64,000 nt of DNA from Sulfurospirillum barnesii SES-3 (GTDB lineage Bacteria; Campylobacterota; Campylobacteria; Campylobacterales; Sulfurospirillaceae): assembly GCF_000265295.1 (NCBI RefSeq), contig NC_018002.1, positions 186,001 through 250,000 of the forward strand, read 5' to 3'. Positions 1 through 10,125 of the stretch are shown here, in pieces. The position numbers were made by a program, and so were the translations under genes. Under the pieces are notes generated by a model that was given only the letters and a program-made list of their open reading frames with translations, was not told the DNA's origin and searched no databases. Position 1 is the stretch's first letter; the number at the start of each line of letters is the position of its first letter.

Positions 1-13
1 TGTGGATAAATAA
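1..13 (+). CDS. 3' tail of upstream gene (probably fabZ), partial
   Basis: Only the last few bases of an upstream gene can lie here. In frame 2 the bases read Val-Asp-Lys-stop (TAA at 11-13), directly before the lpxA start at 15; another frame gives a stop at 7-9. In C. jejuni and many other bacteria fabZ precedes lpxA, so a fabZ tail is the natural guess, but nothing in these bases proves it. Confidence 0.3.
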
Positions 14-14
14 G

Positions 15-806
15 ATGCCAAAAATTCACCCAAGCGCTATTGTGGAAGAGGGAGCATTGCTTGAAGCCAATGTTGAGGTGGGTGCCTTTTGTTTTATCTC
101 CAAAAATGCAAAAATAGGTGAGGGAACAAAAATCGCTCAGGGGTCGCATATTTATGGCAACACGACGATTGGAAAATATAATGAAATTTTTTCACACGCT
201 GTTTTGGGGTCCATTCCTCAAGATTTAAAATATGCGGGTGAAGAGGTTGAACTGATTATTGGTGATTATAATAAAATACGTGAATTTACACTGTTTAATC
301 CAGGCACACTGGGTGGTGGCAGTCAAACTGTGATTGGAAATCACAATTTATTTATGGGGTATGTACATGTTGGTCATGATGTACACATCGGAAATCACTG
401 TATTTTAGCCAATGCTGCAACCCTTGCAGGACATGTGGAGTTGGGAAGTTATGCTGTAATCGGGGGGATGACACCTGTACACCAGTTTGTAAAAATTGGA
501 GATTTTGCCATGATCGCAGGAGCCTCCGCACTTTCACAAGATATTCCACCGTTTTGTTTAGCAGAGGGCAATCGTGCTATTTTAAGAGGTTTAAATCTTA
601 ATGGTTTACGTCGTCACTTTGAACGCCCCGATATTGATGCTTTGCGTGGAGCGTATCGAAAATTATTTGAAGCAGGCAAACCGCTTCAAGAAGTTGCTTC
701 TACACTTTTAGAGAGTGAAGGCAATGACAAAGTGATACAGATGTGTCGTTTTATTGTGGATTCAACCCGTGGGATTCCATTTGAGAGGAAAAATAATGTT
801 GAGTAG
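15..806 (+). CDS. lpxA: UDP-N-acetylglucosamine acyltransferase LpxA
   Basis: First enzyme of lipid A synthesis, moving a 3-hydroxyacyl chain from acyl carrier protein to the 3-OH of UDP-GlcNAc in the cytoplasm. The 263-residue protein is full length for the family. The first ~190 residues are hexapeptide repeats (patterns such as AKIGEG, TTIGKY, VHIGNH) that form the left-handed beta-helix; His121 in the VGHDVHIG stretch matches the catalytic histidine of the family. The C-terminal ~70 residues are the helical domain ([11 protein letters not shown]). ATG at 15 sits just after a stop codon, so the gene is probably co-transcribed with its upstream neighbour. Its end overlaps the clpX start by 11 bases. 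Identity is secure. Confidence 0.97.
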   Translation: MPKIHPSAIVEEGALLEANVEVGAFCFISKNAKIGEGTKIAQGSHIYGNTTIGKYNEIFSHAVLGSIPQDLKYAGEEVELIIGDYNKIREFTLFNPGTLGGGSQTVIGNHNLFMGYVHVGHDVHIGNHCILANAATLAGHVELGSYAVIGGMTPVHQFVKIGDFAMIAGASALSQDIPPFCLAEGNRAILRGLNLNGLRRHFERPDIDALRGAYRKLFEAGKPLQEVASTLLESEGNDKVIQMCRFIVDSTRGIPFERKNNVE

Positions 807-2034
807 AGAATGTAGTTTTTGTGGAACCAAAGAGAGTAATGACACCCGTTTGATTGCGGGAGATGATGTATTTATTTGTGAGCATTGTGTGATTTCTGCG
901 TACAAGATTTTTTTTGGTGAAATTCCAGAGTCTTCAGCTTCACAGCAACCACAAGGTGAGTCTTTTAACCCAACCGTACTTGCTCCCAAAGAGTTAAAAA
1001 AAGTATTGGATGATTTTGTCATTGGGCAAGATCAAGCCAAAAAGATTTTTTCCGTGGGTGTGTATAATCATTATAAACGTATTTTTAAACAAAGTAGTGT
1101 TGCGGATGATACAGAAATATCAAAATCAAACATCTTACTCATTGGACCAACAGGAAGTGGCAAAACGCTAATGGCACAGACCTTAGCTCGCTTTTTAGAT
1201 GTGCCTATTGCCATTTCAGATGCGACCAGCTTGACAGAAGCGGGGTATGTGGGTGAAGATGTTGAAAATATTTTGACAAAGCTTTTACAATGCGCCAACG
1301 GAGATATTAAAAAAGCAGAGCAAGGCATTGTTTTTATCGATGAGATTGACAAAATTGCACGTATGAGTGAAAACCGCTCGATTACCCGTGATGTTTCAGG
1401 GGAAGGTGTTCAGCAAGCACTCTTAAAAATCATTGAGGGTAGTGTTGTTAATATTCCACCCAAAGGTGGACGTAAACACCCAAATCAAGATTTTATTCAA
1501 ATCGATACCACTAACATTTTATTTGTTTGTGCAGGTGCGTTTGATGGTTTGGAAGAAATTGTAAAGCGACGTATCGGGAAAAATGTTTTAGGATTTGAGC
1601 AAGAAAAACGTACAAAGAGCCAAGATGAAGGACTTTTTGATTTGGTAGAACCTGATGATTTAGTGCATTATGGTCTGATTCCAGAGCTCATTGGACGCTT
1701 ACATGTAAGTGCAAAACTCTCCTCTATTACGAAAGAAGATATGGTACGCATTTTAACAGAACCTAAAAATGCTATTTATAAACAGTATCAGAAACTCTTT
1801 GCGATTGACACGGTAGAACTTACCTTTGAAAAAGAAGCGCTGGAGGCTGTAGCTGAACTTGCTATTAAACGTAAAACAGGTGCACGTGGGCTTCGAAGCA
1901 TTATGGAAGAGATGATGGTTGATGTGATGTATGAACTTCCTGAATTAGAGGGGTATGAAGTGGTGGTTACCAAAGATGCTGTCCAAAAAGGTGAAAAGCC
2001 TCTTTATATTAAAAAAGACAAAAAAAGCGCGTAA
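796..2034 (+). CDS. clpX: ATP-dependent Clp protease ATP-binding subunit ClpX
   Basis: AAA+ unfoldase that recognises tagged substrates and feeds them to ClpP. The N-terminal zinc-binding domain shows Cys6-x2-Cys9 and Cys28-x2-Cys31. Walker A is GPTGSGKT at about residues 117-124 and Walker B IVFIDEID at about 178-185; the [10 protein letters not shown] and GLIPELIGR segments and the C-terminal KTGARGLRS sensor-2 region are typical. A longer frame runs from 754, but I place the start at ATG 796 (412 aa): the extension MWIQPVGF... precedes the zinc finger without similarity, and a GAGAGGA ribosome site lies 6-7 bases before 796. It overlaps lpxA, which suggests translational coupling. clpP is not in this window. 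Confidence 0.97.
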   Translation: MLSRECSFCGTKESNDTRLIAGDDVFICEHCVISAYKIFFGEIPESSASQQPQGESFNPTVLAPKELKKVLDDFVIGQDQAKKIFSVGVYNHYKRIFKQSSVADDTEISKSNILLIGPTGSGKTLMAQTLARFLDVPIAISDATSLTEAGYVGEDVENILTKLLQCANGDIKKAEQGIVFIDEIDKIARMSENRSITRDVSGEGVQQALLKIIEGSVVNIPPKGGRKHPNQDFIQIDTTNILFVCAGAFDGLEEIVKRRIGKNVLGFEQEKRTKSQDEGLFDLVEPDDLVHYGLIPELIGRLHVSAKLSSITKEDMVRILTEPKNAIYKQYQKLFAIDTVELTFEKEALEAVAELAIKRKTGARGLRSIMEEMMVDVMYELPELEGYEVVVTKDAVQKGEKPLYIKKDKKSA

Positions 2035-2055
2035 ACGTAAAAAAGGATAGATGAG

Positions 2056-3090
2056 ATGATTTTAGACAAAGTGATAGGATTTTTTTCAAGCGATATGAGT
2101 ATCGACCTTGGAACTGCCAACACCTTAGTGTTGGTCAAGGGGAAAGGTATTATTATCAATGAGCCTTCCGTTGTCGCAGTACAACGCAATCGTTATGGTA
2201 AGCAAAATATTCTAGCTGTAGGAAAAGAAGCAAAAAATATGGTGGGAAAAACACCAGGCGACATTGAAGCGATTCGTCCGATGCGTGATGGCGTGATTGC
2301 TGATTTTGATATGACGGAAAAGATGATTCGTTACTTCATTGAAAAAGCACACCGTAGAAAAAGTTTTTTACGTCCTCGTATTATCATCTGTGTTCCCTAT
2401 GGTCTGACACAAGTGGAGCGTAAAGCGGTACGTGAGTCTGCGATGAGCGCAGGGGCTCGTGAAGTTTTTTTAATTGAAGAGCCTATGGCTGCAGCGATTG
2501 GTGCGGGGCTTCCGATTCGTGAACCCCAAGGTAGTTTGGTGGTCGATATTGGTGGTGGCACAACTGAAATTGGTGTCGTCTCCTTAGGTGGTTTGGTGAT
2601 TAGTAAATCCATTCGTGTTGCAGGCGATAAGATTGATATGGCGATTGTAGATTATGTGAAGAAAAAATACAACCTTCTTATTGGTGAGCGAACAGGCGAA
2701 GAGATTAAAATAGCTATTGGTACAGCCATTCCAATTGAAGAACCTCTTTCCATGATGGTTAAAGGACGAGATCAAGTGAGTGGATTATTAAGCCGTATTG
2801 AGCTTACCAGTGAAGATGTAAGAGATGCGATTAAAGAACCACTGAAAGAGATTGCCGATGCACTCAAAGATGTGCTTGAAGTGATGCCTCCTGATTTAGC
2901 AGGGGATATTGTTGAAAATGGTGTTGTTTTAACAGGTGGCGGTGCACTTATCCGTGGATTTGATAAGTATCTCTCAGACATTGTTAAATTACCTGTTTTT
3001 GTTGCAGATGAGCCACTTCTAGCCGTTGCTAAAGGAACAGGTAAAGCACTCGAAGAGATTGATTTATTACAACAATTATCGAATGAATAA
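2056..3090 (+). CDS. mreB: Rod shape-determining protein MreB
   Basis: Bacterial actin that polymerises under the inner membrane and guides lateral cell-wall synthesis. The 344-residue sequence carries the actin-fold phosphate-1 motif IDLGTANT (near residues 16-23), phosphate-2 [13 protein letters not shown], and the adenosine motif [12 protein letters not shown]. Start ATG at 2056 follows AAAAGGAT; an ATG at 2051 is out of frame. The gene overlaps mreC by 8 bases, forming the conserved mreB-mreC unit. mreD and rodA do not follow; carB does, as in C. jejuni. Confidence 0.97.
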   Translation: MILDKVIGFFSSDMSIDLGTANTLVLVKGKGIIINEPSVVAVQRNRYGKQNILAVGKEAKNMVGKTPGDIEAIRPMRDGVIADFDMTEKMIRYFIEKAHRRKSFLRPRIIICVPYGLTQVERKAVRESAMSAGAREVFLIEEPMAAAIGAGLPIREPQGSLVVDIGGGTTEIGVVSLGGLVISKSIRVAGDKIDMAIVDYVKKKYNLLIGERTGEEIKIAIGTAIPIEEPLSMMVKGRDQVSGLLSRIELTSEDVRDAIKEPLKEIADALKDVLEVMPPDLAGDIVENGVVLTGGGALIRGFDKYLSDIVKLPVFVADEPLLAVAKGTGKALEEIDLLQQLSNE

Positions 3091-3829
3091 AATTAAGATT
3101 ATTTTAGTGTGTGTGGCTTTTGTGGTCGTATCGTTTCGATACGGCACAGAAGCACGACATTTTATTGGCGGAATAAACAATAAAATCTTAGAAACATATT
3201 TAGATATTAAAAATACAGTGACTCAAAAAATTGATGAGCATATTAGCCAAACAGAAGAAATTAAGCGTTTGAGAGCAGAAAATCAAACTTTACAAAAATC
3301 AGCTGTTTTATCTATTGCATTTGCAAGTAAATTAAACGATCTTTTAAAAGAGCATAATATTGCTAGATATTATCCAAACGTAGAATTGGTTGAAACTATT
3401 GGGTATTCAAACCTCAATGATTATGGCAAAGTGTGGCTTCGTTTTAATGATTTTAATCAAAGTAAAATATATGGGCTTTTGCAAGAGGGATATGCCACAG
3501 GTATTGTGGTAGCAAGTGATGGGCATCCTCAAGCTTTATTGTTAAGCGATCCAAAATCAATTTTTGCAGTGTATGTGGGCGAGAGTAAAATGCAAGGCAT
3601 TATGCAAGGAAATCGTAAAGAAGTCTTAGTGAAATATCTTTCTCAGTGGCTACAACCTCAAATTGGTGATGAGGTTATAACCAGTGGATTAGATGGAATC
3701 TTTTTTGAGGGAATTAAAGTGGGTGTGGTTTCTAAAGTCATTGAAGAAGAGTCTTCAAAAACCGTTGTGATAACCCCCTATGTCACACCGCATGTACCAT
3801 CGTATATGCATGTGATTAAGCAAAATTAA
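3083..3829 (+). CDS. mreC: Rod shape-determining protein MreC
   Basis: Bitopic inner-membrane protein linking MreB to the periplasmic elongation machinery. Residues ~4-18 ([16 protein letters not shown]) form the membrane anchor, residues ~40-75 look like the coiled coil ([17 protein letters not shown]), and the rest forms the periplasmic beta-barrel domains, including the [16 protein letters not shown] region and [18 protein letters not shown] near the end. A frame open from 3026 would add 19 residues inside mreB; I choose ATG 3083 because it gives the expected short cytoplasmic tail and the usual overlap with the mreB stop. 248 aa. Confidence 0.93.
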   Translation: MNKIKIILVCVAFVVVSFRYGTEARHFIGGINNKILETYLDIKNTVTQKIDEHISQTEEIKRLRAENQTLQKSAVLSIAFASKLNDLLKEHNIARYYPNVELVETIGYSNLNDYGKVWLRFNDFNQSKIYGLLQEGYATGIVVASDGHPQALLLSDPKSIFAVYVGESKMQGIMQGNRKEVLVKYLSQWLQPQIGDEVITSGLDGIFFEGIKVGVVSKVIEEESSKTVVITPYVTPHVPSYMHVIKQN

Positions 3830-3865
3830 TATTGAATCCAGTCTCTTTGGATATTGGCTTGAATA

Positions 3866-3875
3866 TTACATGTAG
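3866..3875. repeat. One-mismatch copy of TTACATGTAA palindrome
   Basis: Reads TTACATGTAG in the 60-base gap between mreC and carB, 15 bases before the carB start. It differs from the dispersed 10-mer only in the last base. The same gap holds a weak inverted repeat ATCCA / TGGAT (3836-3852) that is too short to call a terminator. Confidence 0.5.
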
Positions 3876-3889
3876 ATTAAAGGAAAGAG

Positions 3890-6800
3890 ATGCCAAAACG
3901 TCAAGATATTAAAACCATATTATTAATCGGATCAGGTCCTATTGTTATCGGACAGGCATGTGAATTTGACTATTCAGGAACACAAGCAGCCAAAACGCTT
4001 AAAGAGCTTGGATACCGAGTCGTATTGGTAAACTCCAATCCAGCGACCATTATGACCGATCCTGAATTTGCAGACCGTACGTATATTGAACCAATTACGC
4101 CTGAAGTGATCGCACGCATTATTGAAAAAGAGAGTGTGGACGCCGTACTTCCAACGATGGGTGGACAAACCGCACTTAATGTTGCGATGACGATGCACGA
4201 ACAAGGTATGCTCACGAATGTTATCTTTTTAGGTGCGAACCCAGAAGCGATTAAAAAAGGTGAAGACAGACAAGCCTTTAAAGAGGCGATGATCAAAATT
4301 GGGATGGATTTACCGATTAGCGCTTATGCGTATAACATGGAAGATGCGTATGCCGCAGCGGAGAAAATTGGCTTTCCTCTCATCATTCGTGCATCCTATA
4401 CGCTAGCAGGTGGGGGAAGTGGTGTGGCATATAACATTGATGAATTCAAAGAACTTGCGATGGCAGGACTGGATGCGAGTCCGATTAATGAGATTTTGAT
4501 CGAAGAGTCACTGCTTGGTTGGAAAGAGTATGAGATGGAAGTGATTCGTGATCGTGCCGATAACTGCATCATCGTCTGCTCTATCGAAAACTTTGACCCC
4601 ATGGGTGTTCATACGGGAGATTCCATTACCATTGCACCAGCGCTTACCTTGACCGATAAAGAGTACCAACGTATGCGCAATGCCTCATTTGCGATTCTTC
4701 GTGAAATTGGTGTGGATACGGGGGGAAGTAACGTACAATTTTCTATCTGCCCTGAAACGGGTCGTATGACGGTTATCGAGATGAACCCACGTGTAAGCCG
4801 TAGCTCTGCACTTGCTTCTAAAGCGACGGGGTATCCTATCGCCAAAGTAGCAACACTTTTAGCGGTTGGTTTTACACTCGATGAGATTAAAAATGACATC
4901 ACAGGAACGGCGGCAAGTTTTGAGCCTGTTATTGACTACATCGTGACTAAAATTCCTCGTTTTACCTTTGAAAAATTCCCATTAGCGGATTCTACACTGA
5001 CCACTTCGATGAAGAGCGTGGGTGAAGTGATGGCGATTGGTCGAACGTTTAAAGAGTCTTTCCAAAAAGCGCTCTGTTCCCTTGAGACGAACCTTAGCGG
5101 TTTTGAGAGTATGAAAGTGGATGAAGATAAACTCAAAAATGAGATCAGAAGACCCAATGCCGATAGAGCACTCTATGTCGGTGAAGCGTTCCGTCGAGGT
5201 TATAGCGTGGAAGATGTCTTCAACTTAAGTAAAATTGATCCATGGTTTTTAAATCAAATCAAAGAGATTATTGATTTTGAGAAAAAGATTGATATGTTCA
5301 TTCTTAACGATGAAAAACTCTTACGTCAAGCCAAAACGATGGGCTTCTCTGATAAGATGATCGCCAAACTGATCAACAAAGAGGACAATTTAGAGCTCAC
5401 GACCAATGACATCTATTTTGCACGTAACAAACTGAACATTGACTTTGAGTACAATGAAGTCGATACATGTGCAGCAGAGTTTAAAGCCCTCACCCCGTAC
5501 CTTTACTCCACGACCAATGTGACCAAACTGCCTTTACATGTAAACGAAAAAGAGACACAGAAAAAAGTCATGATTATCGGCGGTGGACCTAACCGTATTG
5601 GTCAAGGCATCGAGTTTGACTACTGTTGTGTCCATGCGGCATATGCGCTGGGTGATTTGGGCGTTAAAACCATTATGTACAACTGTAACCCTGAAACCGT
5701 TTCGACCGATTATGATACCAGCGATATTCTTTACTTTGAACCAATTGATTTTGAACACGTCAGAAGCGTGGTAGAAAAAGAGAACCCCGATGGCGTTATC
5801 GTGCATTTTGGTGGTCAAACACCGCTTAAATTAGCAAAGAAACTCACCGTGATGGGTGCGAAAATTATCGGTACCACAGCACGTGTGATCGACATGGCAG
5901 AAGATAGAGAGAAATTCTCACAATTTATTACCGAAAACAACATCAAACAACCCAACAATGCCACCGCAACGAGCGAAGAAGAGGCGATAGAAAAAGCTAA
6001 AGAGATCGGCTATCCTGTTTTGGTACGTCCAAGTTATGTTCTGGGTGGAAGGGCGATGCGTATCGTTTACAATGAGAGCGAACTTCGTACGTATATGAAC
6101 GAAGCAGTCAGCGTAAGCCACAATTCACCTGTTCTTATCGATCAATTCCTTGATCGTGCCATTGAAGTGGATGTCGATGCGATTTGTGATGGTAAAGAGG
6201 TGTACATCGGTGGCATTATGCAACACATTGAAGAAGCAGGTATTCACAGTGGCGATAGCGCATGTTCTTTGCCTTCTATCTCTTTGAGTGATGAGATTCT
6301 TACCAAAATTGAGTCTCAAACCAAACGAATCGCCCTTAACCTAGGCGTTGTTGGTTTGATGAACATTCAATACGCCATCTATCAAGACGATGTTTACATG
6401 ATCGAAGTCAATCCTCGTGCGAGTCGTACAGTGCCATTTGTGAGTAAAGCAACAGGCATTCCGATGGCAAAAGTGGCGACACGTGTCATGTACCAAGGAA
6501 ATCTCAGAGAAGCGCTTGCTTTTTACGATAAATTTGACGTGGTACGTGAAGGTAATGGCATCTTAAAACCGAAGAAATTCGACCACGTTGCGGTGAAAGA
6601 AGCGGTATTCCCGTTCAATAAACTTCAAGGCGCAGACCTTATCTTAGGACCTGAGATGAAATCAACGGGTGAGGTTATGGGCATTAGCCGCAACTTCCCA
6701 GCTTCGTTTGCAAAAAGCCAAATTGCTTCTGCAAACGTGCTTCCCAAAAGCGGTTCCGTCTTTATCTCGTTAGTAGACATCGACAAATCCTTTGCCAAAG

Positions 6801-7147
6801 AAATCGGTACAAAATTTGAGGCTTTGGGCTTTAAAGTTATCGCAACAGGTGGCACGCACAAAGCACTTCAAGAAGCAGGTGTGAACGCAGAGTTTGTCTA
6901 TAAAATCTCTGAAGGCAGACCAAACATCGAAGATAAACTCAAAAATGGTGACATTGCTTTGGTGATTAACACGAGTGATAATAAATCAAGCAAAGACGAT
7001 GCGAAGAAAATTCGCCAAGCCGTGTTGCGCTTTAAGATTCCTTACTTTACCACCGTTGCCGCAGCCGCAGCTGCAGCCACTGCGATAGAGTACATCCAAG
7101 ACAAAAGCGCACTTGAGCCACGTGCGTTACAAGACTATCTAAATTAA
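3890..7147 (+). CDS. carB: Carbamoyl-phosphate synthase large subunit
   Basis: Makes carbamoyl phosphate from bicarbonate, ATP and glutamine-derived ammonia for arginine and pyrimidine synthesis. The 1085 residues hold the expected duplicated ATP-grasp halves: first half from [18 protein letters not shown], second half from [19 protein letters not shown] (starting near residue 562), each with its own ATP-binding loop ([10 protein letters not shown] and [11 protein letters not shown]) and NPR motif, then a C-terminal MGS-like allosteric domain ([15 protein letters not shown]). The start follows AAAGGAAAGAG. carA is elsewhere. One TTACATGTAA copy lies at 5534-5543, encoding Leu-His-Val in the linker just before the second half. 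Confidence 0.98.
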   Translation: MPKRQDIKTILLIGSGPIVIGQACEFDYSGTQAAKTLKELGYRVVLVNSNPATIMTDPEFADRTYIEPITPEVIARIIEKESVDAVLPTMGGQTALNVAMTMHEQGMLTNVIFLGANPEAIKKGEDRQAFKEAMIKIGMDLPISAYAYNMEDAYAAAEKIGFPLIIRASYTLAGGGSGVAYNIDEFKELAMAGLDASPINEILIEESLLGWKEYEMEVIRDRADNCIIVCSIENFDPMGVHTGDSITIAPALTLTDKEYQRMRNASFAILREIGVDTGGSNVQFSICPETGRMTVIEMNPRVSRSSALASKATGYPIAKVATLLAVGFTLDEIKNDITGTAASFEPVIDYIVTKIPRFTFEKFPLADSTLTTSMKSVGEVMAIGRTFKESFQKALCSLETNLSGFESMKVDEDKLKNEIRRPNADRALYVGEAFRRGYSVEDVFNLSKIDPWFLNQIKEIIDFEKKIDMFILNDEKLLRQAKTMGFSDKMIAKLINKEDNLELTTNDIYFARNKLNIDFEYNEVDTCAAEFKALTPYLYSTTNVTKLPLHVNEKETQKKVMIIGGGPNRIGQGIEFDYCCVHAAYALGDLGVKTIMYNCNPETVSTDYDTSDILYFEPIDFEHVRSVVEKENPDGVIVHFGGQTPLKLAKKLTVMGAKIIGTTARVIDMAEDREKFSQFITENNIKQPNNATATSEEEAIEKAKEIGYPVLVRPSYVLGGRAMRIVYNESELRTYMNEAVSVSHNSPVLIDQFLDRAIEVDVDAICDGKEVYIGGIMQHIEEAGIHSGDSACSLPSISLSDEILTKIESQTKRIALNLGVVGLMNIQYAIYQDDVYMIEVNPRASRTVPFVSKATGIPMAKVATRVMYQGNLREALAFYDKFDVVREGNGILKPKKFDHVAVKEAVFPFNKLQGADLILGPEMKSTGEVMGISRNFPASFAKSQIASANVLPKSGSVFISLVDIDKSFAKEIGTKFEALGFKVIATGGTHKALQEAGVNAEFVYKISEGRPNIEDKLKNGDIALVINTSDNKSSKDDAKKIRQAVLRFKIPYFTTVAAAAAAATAIEYIQDKSALEPRALQDYLN

Positions 7148-7151
7148 AACC

Positions 7152-7592
7152 ATGAACCCCAAGCTTGTTTATCTCGCCCAAACAGAGACAACAGCAGGGT
7201 TCCTCTCTCAAAATGCTGAAGCACTTATCAAGACGAAAAACCGCCCAAGCGGTAAATCGTTTTTGATGAGTGTGGATTCACTCACCACCCTTCGTCATTT
7301 TACCAGAGTTCCAAAACGCCATAAAAACCGTGTCCGCAGAGCCCAAAAAACAACCTTTGCTTATCCGTGTGGACTAGCGATTCGTGTGGTCAAAGATGAA
7401 GCACATTTGCAGTTTCTACGAAAATTAAAATGGAGTTATTCGACTTCGTCAAACCCTAGTGGAAAGGGCTTTGATGAAGTGTATGCCAAAGAAAAAGCCG
7501 ATGTGATTATCTTTACATGTAAGGATTTTTTTGAGGCGAAACCTTCATCTATTTTTAGAGTAGGCACTGTGAGATTGAAGAGGCTTCGATAA
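7152..7592 (+). CDS. Short Sua5/YciO/YrdC-family protein
   Basis: The 146-residue product resembles a shortened Sua5/YrdC domain, the fold of enzymes making threonylcarbamoyl-AMP for the t6A modification of tRNA. I see the KTKNRPSGKSFLMSV stretch (family pattern K-x-RP...K.f...v), TTFAYPCGLAIRVV and a C-terminal SYSTSSNPSGKGF, matching the SANxSG motif. The usual N-terminal PTET..GL motif appears as AQTETTAGF. It begins 4 bases after carB with no clear ribosome site, suggesting coupled translation; C. jejuni also has a small gene here. It could be the TsaC enzyme of this lineage or a paralogue. FTC at 7513-7522 comes from a TTACATGTAA copy. Confidence 0.72.
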   Translation: MNPKLVYLAQTETTAGFLSQNAEALIKTKNRPSGKSFLMSVDSLTTLRHFTRVPKRHKNRVRRAQKTTFAYPCGLAIRVVKDEAHLQFLRKLKWSYSTSSNPSGKGFDEVYAKEKADVIIFTCKDFFEAKPSSIFRVGTVRLKRLR

Positions 7593-7598
7593 CTAAGA

Positions 7599-7620
7599 AG
7601 GCCACGCCAAAACGTAGCCT
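7599..7620. terminator. Possible hairpin between convergent genes
   Basis: The sequence AGGC-c-ACG ... CGT-a-GCCT can fold into a short stem with one mismatch and a 6-base loop, between the Sua5-family gene (plus) and the NifX-fold gene (minus). There is no T-run, so this is only a weak terminator candidate. Confidence 0.3.
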
Positions 7621-7627
7621 AAGATGT

Positions 7628-7993
7628 TTATTTATGACTGCACGTATGGTTTGGATTGATTTTTGCAACATTTCCTGCTAAAAATGCACGCAAAGAGTCT
7701 TCTAAAATTTCATTTTTATCATCAAAATAGACGTCAATACCAATGGCTAAAAACTTTTTCAAAGGTTCCCCACCAATACCACCAACAATTAAAACATCCG
7801 CTCCTAGGGATTGAATGTTATTGACCGCATCTGAACATGCCCCTGTCACATGCCCTGGGTTTTTATGAATCGCTACATCTTTTACAACACTATCTTCAAC
7901 AGTGATCACCGTATAATAATTTGCTTTACCAAAATGCGCACCACGTTTGGCACCTAAGCCCTCATCTTTTGTTGTAGGAAATACAATAATCAT
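7628..7993 (-). CDS. NifX/MTH1175-fold (dinitrogenase Fe-Mo cofactor biosynthesis family) protein
   Basis: A small single-domain protein (121 aa) of the dinitrogenase iron-molybdenum cofactor biosynthesis family, which includes NifX, the NifB C-terminus, archaeal MTH1175 and Desulfovibrio ORP. Signs are the FPTTKDEGLGAKRGAHFGKANYYTVI start, the central ACSDAVNNIQSLGADVLIVGGIGGEP and the final CSHK tail with a possible metal ligand. It is the last gene of the minus-strand cluster, 50 bases after its paralogue. No nif structural genes are present, so a role in nitrogenase is not implied; by analogy it may carry or insert a metal-sulfur cluster. Confidence 0.8.
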   Translation of the reverse strand: MIIVFPTTKDEGLGAKRGAHFGKANYYTVITVEDSVVKDVAIHKNPGHVTGACSDAVNNIQSLGADVLIVGGIGGEPLKKFLAIGIDVYFDDKNEILEDSLRAFLAGNVAKINPNHTCSHK

Positions 7994-8043
7994 AACTTAA
8001 CCTTTTATTTATTTTTTGAAATAGTTATTTTAACGCTTTTAAA

Positions 8044-8382
8044 CTAAAACTTTTCCAGTGCACCCTCTTGATACGCTTTATACGCTTCAGCCACACTCAT
8101 CTCTCCTGCGCCCACGTAGATAACCGTATTCATTTGTGCTAACACTGCACGGGCATTTTCTCCTGGACCATTGCCTGTAATGATGACATCCACCCCCAAA
8201 TCTGCCATGAGTTTTGCCATTTTAGGACCCGCTCCATGTTCTTGATTGACAATTTCACGGTTGTCGTGAATGGTGATTTGCCCACTTTGCTCATCAAAAA
8301 TAAGGACATAATAGGTACGTCCAAAGCGTGCTTCCATCATTGATTCCCATGCAGGATCAACCGTTGTAAAGGCTAGTTTCAT
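8044..8382 (-). CDS. NifX/MTH1175-fold protein, second copy
   Basis: 112-residue paralogue of the next gene in the cluster. It shows the same fold pattern: KLAFTTVDPAWESMMEARFGRTYYVLIFDE, then MADLGVDVIITGNGPGENARAVL. It lacks Cys entirely, unlike its neighbour with CSDA and C-terminal CSHK, so any cluster binding would have to use other groups or partner proteins. It starts one base after the stop of the adjacent ATPase gene, so translation is probably coupled. In ORP-type systems such a small protein works with MinD-like ATPases. Confidence 0.78.
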   Translation of the reverse strand: MKLAFTTVDPAWESMMEARFGRTYYVLIFDEQSGQITIHDNREIVNQEHGAGPKMAKLMADLGVDVIITGNGPGENARAVLAQMNTVIYVGAGEMSVAEAYKAYQEGALEKF

Positions 8383-8383
8383 T

Positions 8384-9262
8384 TTATACTCCTAATGTGT
8401 TTTTTATGGTTTCAAAACTTTCTTCAAGTAACTTTTTTAAAGGCACATCGCTGTATTCACTAATGGTTTTGGCTTCAACCATCGCTTGTGTGAAGGCTTT
8501 AGTGTAAGGGATATTTTTTACATGTAAAATGGATTCTTCCCTTAAAAAGGCTTCAATTTCCTCACACACTTTAGGGTTTAGGTCGGCTTTATTGATGATA
8601 CATCCTGCTTTAATGCGAAACTTTTTCACCACTTCATAAACCCGTTTTAAATCGTGCAATCCTGAGAGGGTTGGCTCTGTGACCAACAGTACAAAGTTTG
8701 CCCCACTTAAAGAAGAGACCACAGGACAGCCAATGCCAGGTGAGCCATCGACAATCATTAAAGCTTTGTTTTTCTCCAGTGCAATCGCTTTTCCCTCTTT
8801 TTTGACCTTGGCGACCAATTTACCTGAATTCTCCGCTCCAATGCCAAGCTTTGCGTGAATCATATCGCTTCCGTATTTTGTAGAGGAGTGAAACCAAGCA
8901 CCTGCCAAACGCTCGTTCATCGAAATCGCCTTTGGACGACACACTTTTTCACAGTACCCACACCCTTCACACGAGAGTTCATCAATGACATAACGCCCTT
9001 TTTCAAAGCGTATCGCATCAAAACGACACACATCGGCACAGCGACCACAATTGCGACACGCTTCTTCATCGATGTGGGCTAAAAGACCGCTGTAAAAATC
9101 CTCTTTATGAGCAAAGTCTGGCTGAAGTAACAAGTGCATATCCGCTGCATCCACATCGCAATCCACCACCACGCACGACTCTTTAGCTAAACTAGCAAGG
9201 GCTGCGGTGATGGAGGTTTTTCCCGTACCCCCTTTGCCTGAAATAACCACTATCTCTTTCAT
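8384..9262 (-). CDS. MinD-superfamily ATPase with two [4Fe-4S] ferredoxin motifs
   Basis: A deviant Walker A P-loop opens the protein (VVISGKGGTGKTS), followed near residues 70-110 by an inserted bacterial ferredoxin domain with CRNCGRCADVC and CEGCGYCEKVC motifs, then the rest of the MinD/Mrp fold (DGSPGIGCPV switch region, VTEPTLSGLHDL, CIINKAD). 292 aa. The family is common in anaerobes beside NifX-like proteins; in Desulfovibrio vulgaris two such ATPases (DVU2103/DVU2104) belong to the ORP complex. Its start overlaps the stop of the upstream ATPase gene by 4 bases. A TTACATGTAA copy (8518-8527) encodes LHV. Confidence 0.88.
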   Translation of the reverse strand: MKEIVVISGKGGTGKTSITAALASLAKESCVVVDCDVDAADMHLLLQPDFAHKEDFYSGLLAHIDEEACRNCGRCADVCRFDAIRFEKGRYVIDELSCEGCGYCEKVCRPKAISMNERLAGAWFHSSTKYGSDMIHAKLGIGAENSGKLVAKVKKEGKAIALEKNKALMIVDGSPGIGCPVVSSLSGANFVLLVTEPTLSGLHDLKRVYEVVKKFRIKAGCIINKADLNPKVCEEIEAFLREESILHVKNIPYTKAFTQAMVEAKTISEYSDVPLKKLLEESFETIKNTLGV

Positions 9263-10125
9263 TGTTCCACTCCTTGTGAGAAGTTCTTTACATGTAAAGC
9301 AATGTTTTGAATTTCATCTTTAAAGGATGGACTTTCTTTATAGATGAGTTTTCCCTCCGAATAGAGCTTTGCCGCTTCCATAAGATGAGGGATTTTCCCT
9401 AAAATTGGGATGTTTTCGCTTTGGCAGTAAGCCTCAACCTCGTCATTTCCCATACCATAACGGTTAATCACCACGCCAAACTTTTTCTTTAAAATGCGTG
9501 TCGTTTCCACCGCAAGCGTTAAATCATGCAAACCAAAAGGGGTAGGCTCTGTCACTAAAATAACAAAATCCGCATCTTTAATCGCCTCAATCACGGGGCA
9601 TGATGTCCCTGGAGGTGAATCAAAAATCTTGATAGCCTCATCATCAAAATGTTGATCAACGTATTTTTTTGTTTGCGCAATCAACGAGACGGCCTGCTCT
9701 TCCCCAATGTTTAAACGCCCTTCCACAAACTCTATATCCCCCGCTAGAAAATGGCTGAGTTCGCCCATTTTTATAGGCTCCATCGGCAGTGAACCTGTCG
9801 GACAAAGCTCTGAACAGGCGTAACAACTGTGGCAGAGATTTTGGAAGACTAAAATTTCATTGGCAATGAAAAGCAAAGCGTTAAAATTACAATTTTGAAC
9901 ACACTCCGCACACAAGGTGCATGAAGTGCTATCCCAGCGTGGAATCATCTTCATTTTGTCTTCCTTGCGTAGAAGCTCTCCATTTAAAAAAAGATTTGAA
10001 TTTGGCTCTTCCACGTCCAAATCAACTAAAACAACACGCTGGGTTTCTCCTAAATAGGTGGCTAAATTGGTGGAGAGGGTCGTTTTACCCGTTCCACCTT
10101 TACCGCTGGCTATGGCTATTTTCAT
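9259..10125 (-). CDS. MinD-superfamily ATPase with ferredoxin domain, paralogue
   Basis: 288-residue paralogue of the next gene: P-loop IASGKGGTGKTTLSTN, inserted ferredoxin domain CTLCAECVQNC / CHSCYACSELC, switch FDSPPGTSCPV, and VTEPTPFGLHDL. I start it at 10125 rather than at the upstream in-frame ATG 10155, because the ten extra residues lie inside the regulator gene and a GGAGGGAG ribosome site sits just before 10125. It overlaps the DUF134 gene by 4 bases (ATGA), so the cluster is one translationally coupled operon. The two ATPases may form a heterodimer that binds or transfers Fe-S or Mo-containing clusters; this is inferred from family behaviour. Confidence 0.88.
   Translation of the reverse strand: MKIAIASGKGGTGKTTLSTNLATYLGETQRVVLVDLDVEEPNSNLFLNGELLRKEDKMKMIPRWDSTSCTLCAECVQNCNFNALLFIANEILVFQNLCHSCYACSELCPTGSLPMEPIKMGELSHFLAGDIEFVEGRLNIGEEQAVSLIAQTKKYVDQHFDDEAIKIFDSPPGTSCPVIEAIKDADFVILVTEPTPFGLHDLTLAVETTRILKKKFGVVINRYGMGNDEVEAYCQSENIPILGKIPHLMEAAKLYSEGKLIYKESPSFKDEIQNIALHVKNFSQGVEQ

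Noticed and set aside
3836-3852. ATCCA / TGGAT hairpin between mreC and carB as a terminator
   Set aside because: Five-base stem without a T-run; too weak.
3970-6861. Several open frames of 60-124 codons opposite carB
   Set aside because: They are antisense to a strongly conserved gene, show low-complexity Ser/Leu-rich products and no recognisable domains or ribosome sites.
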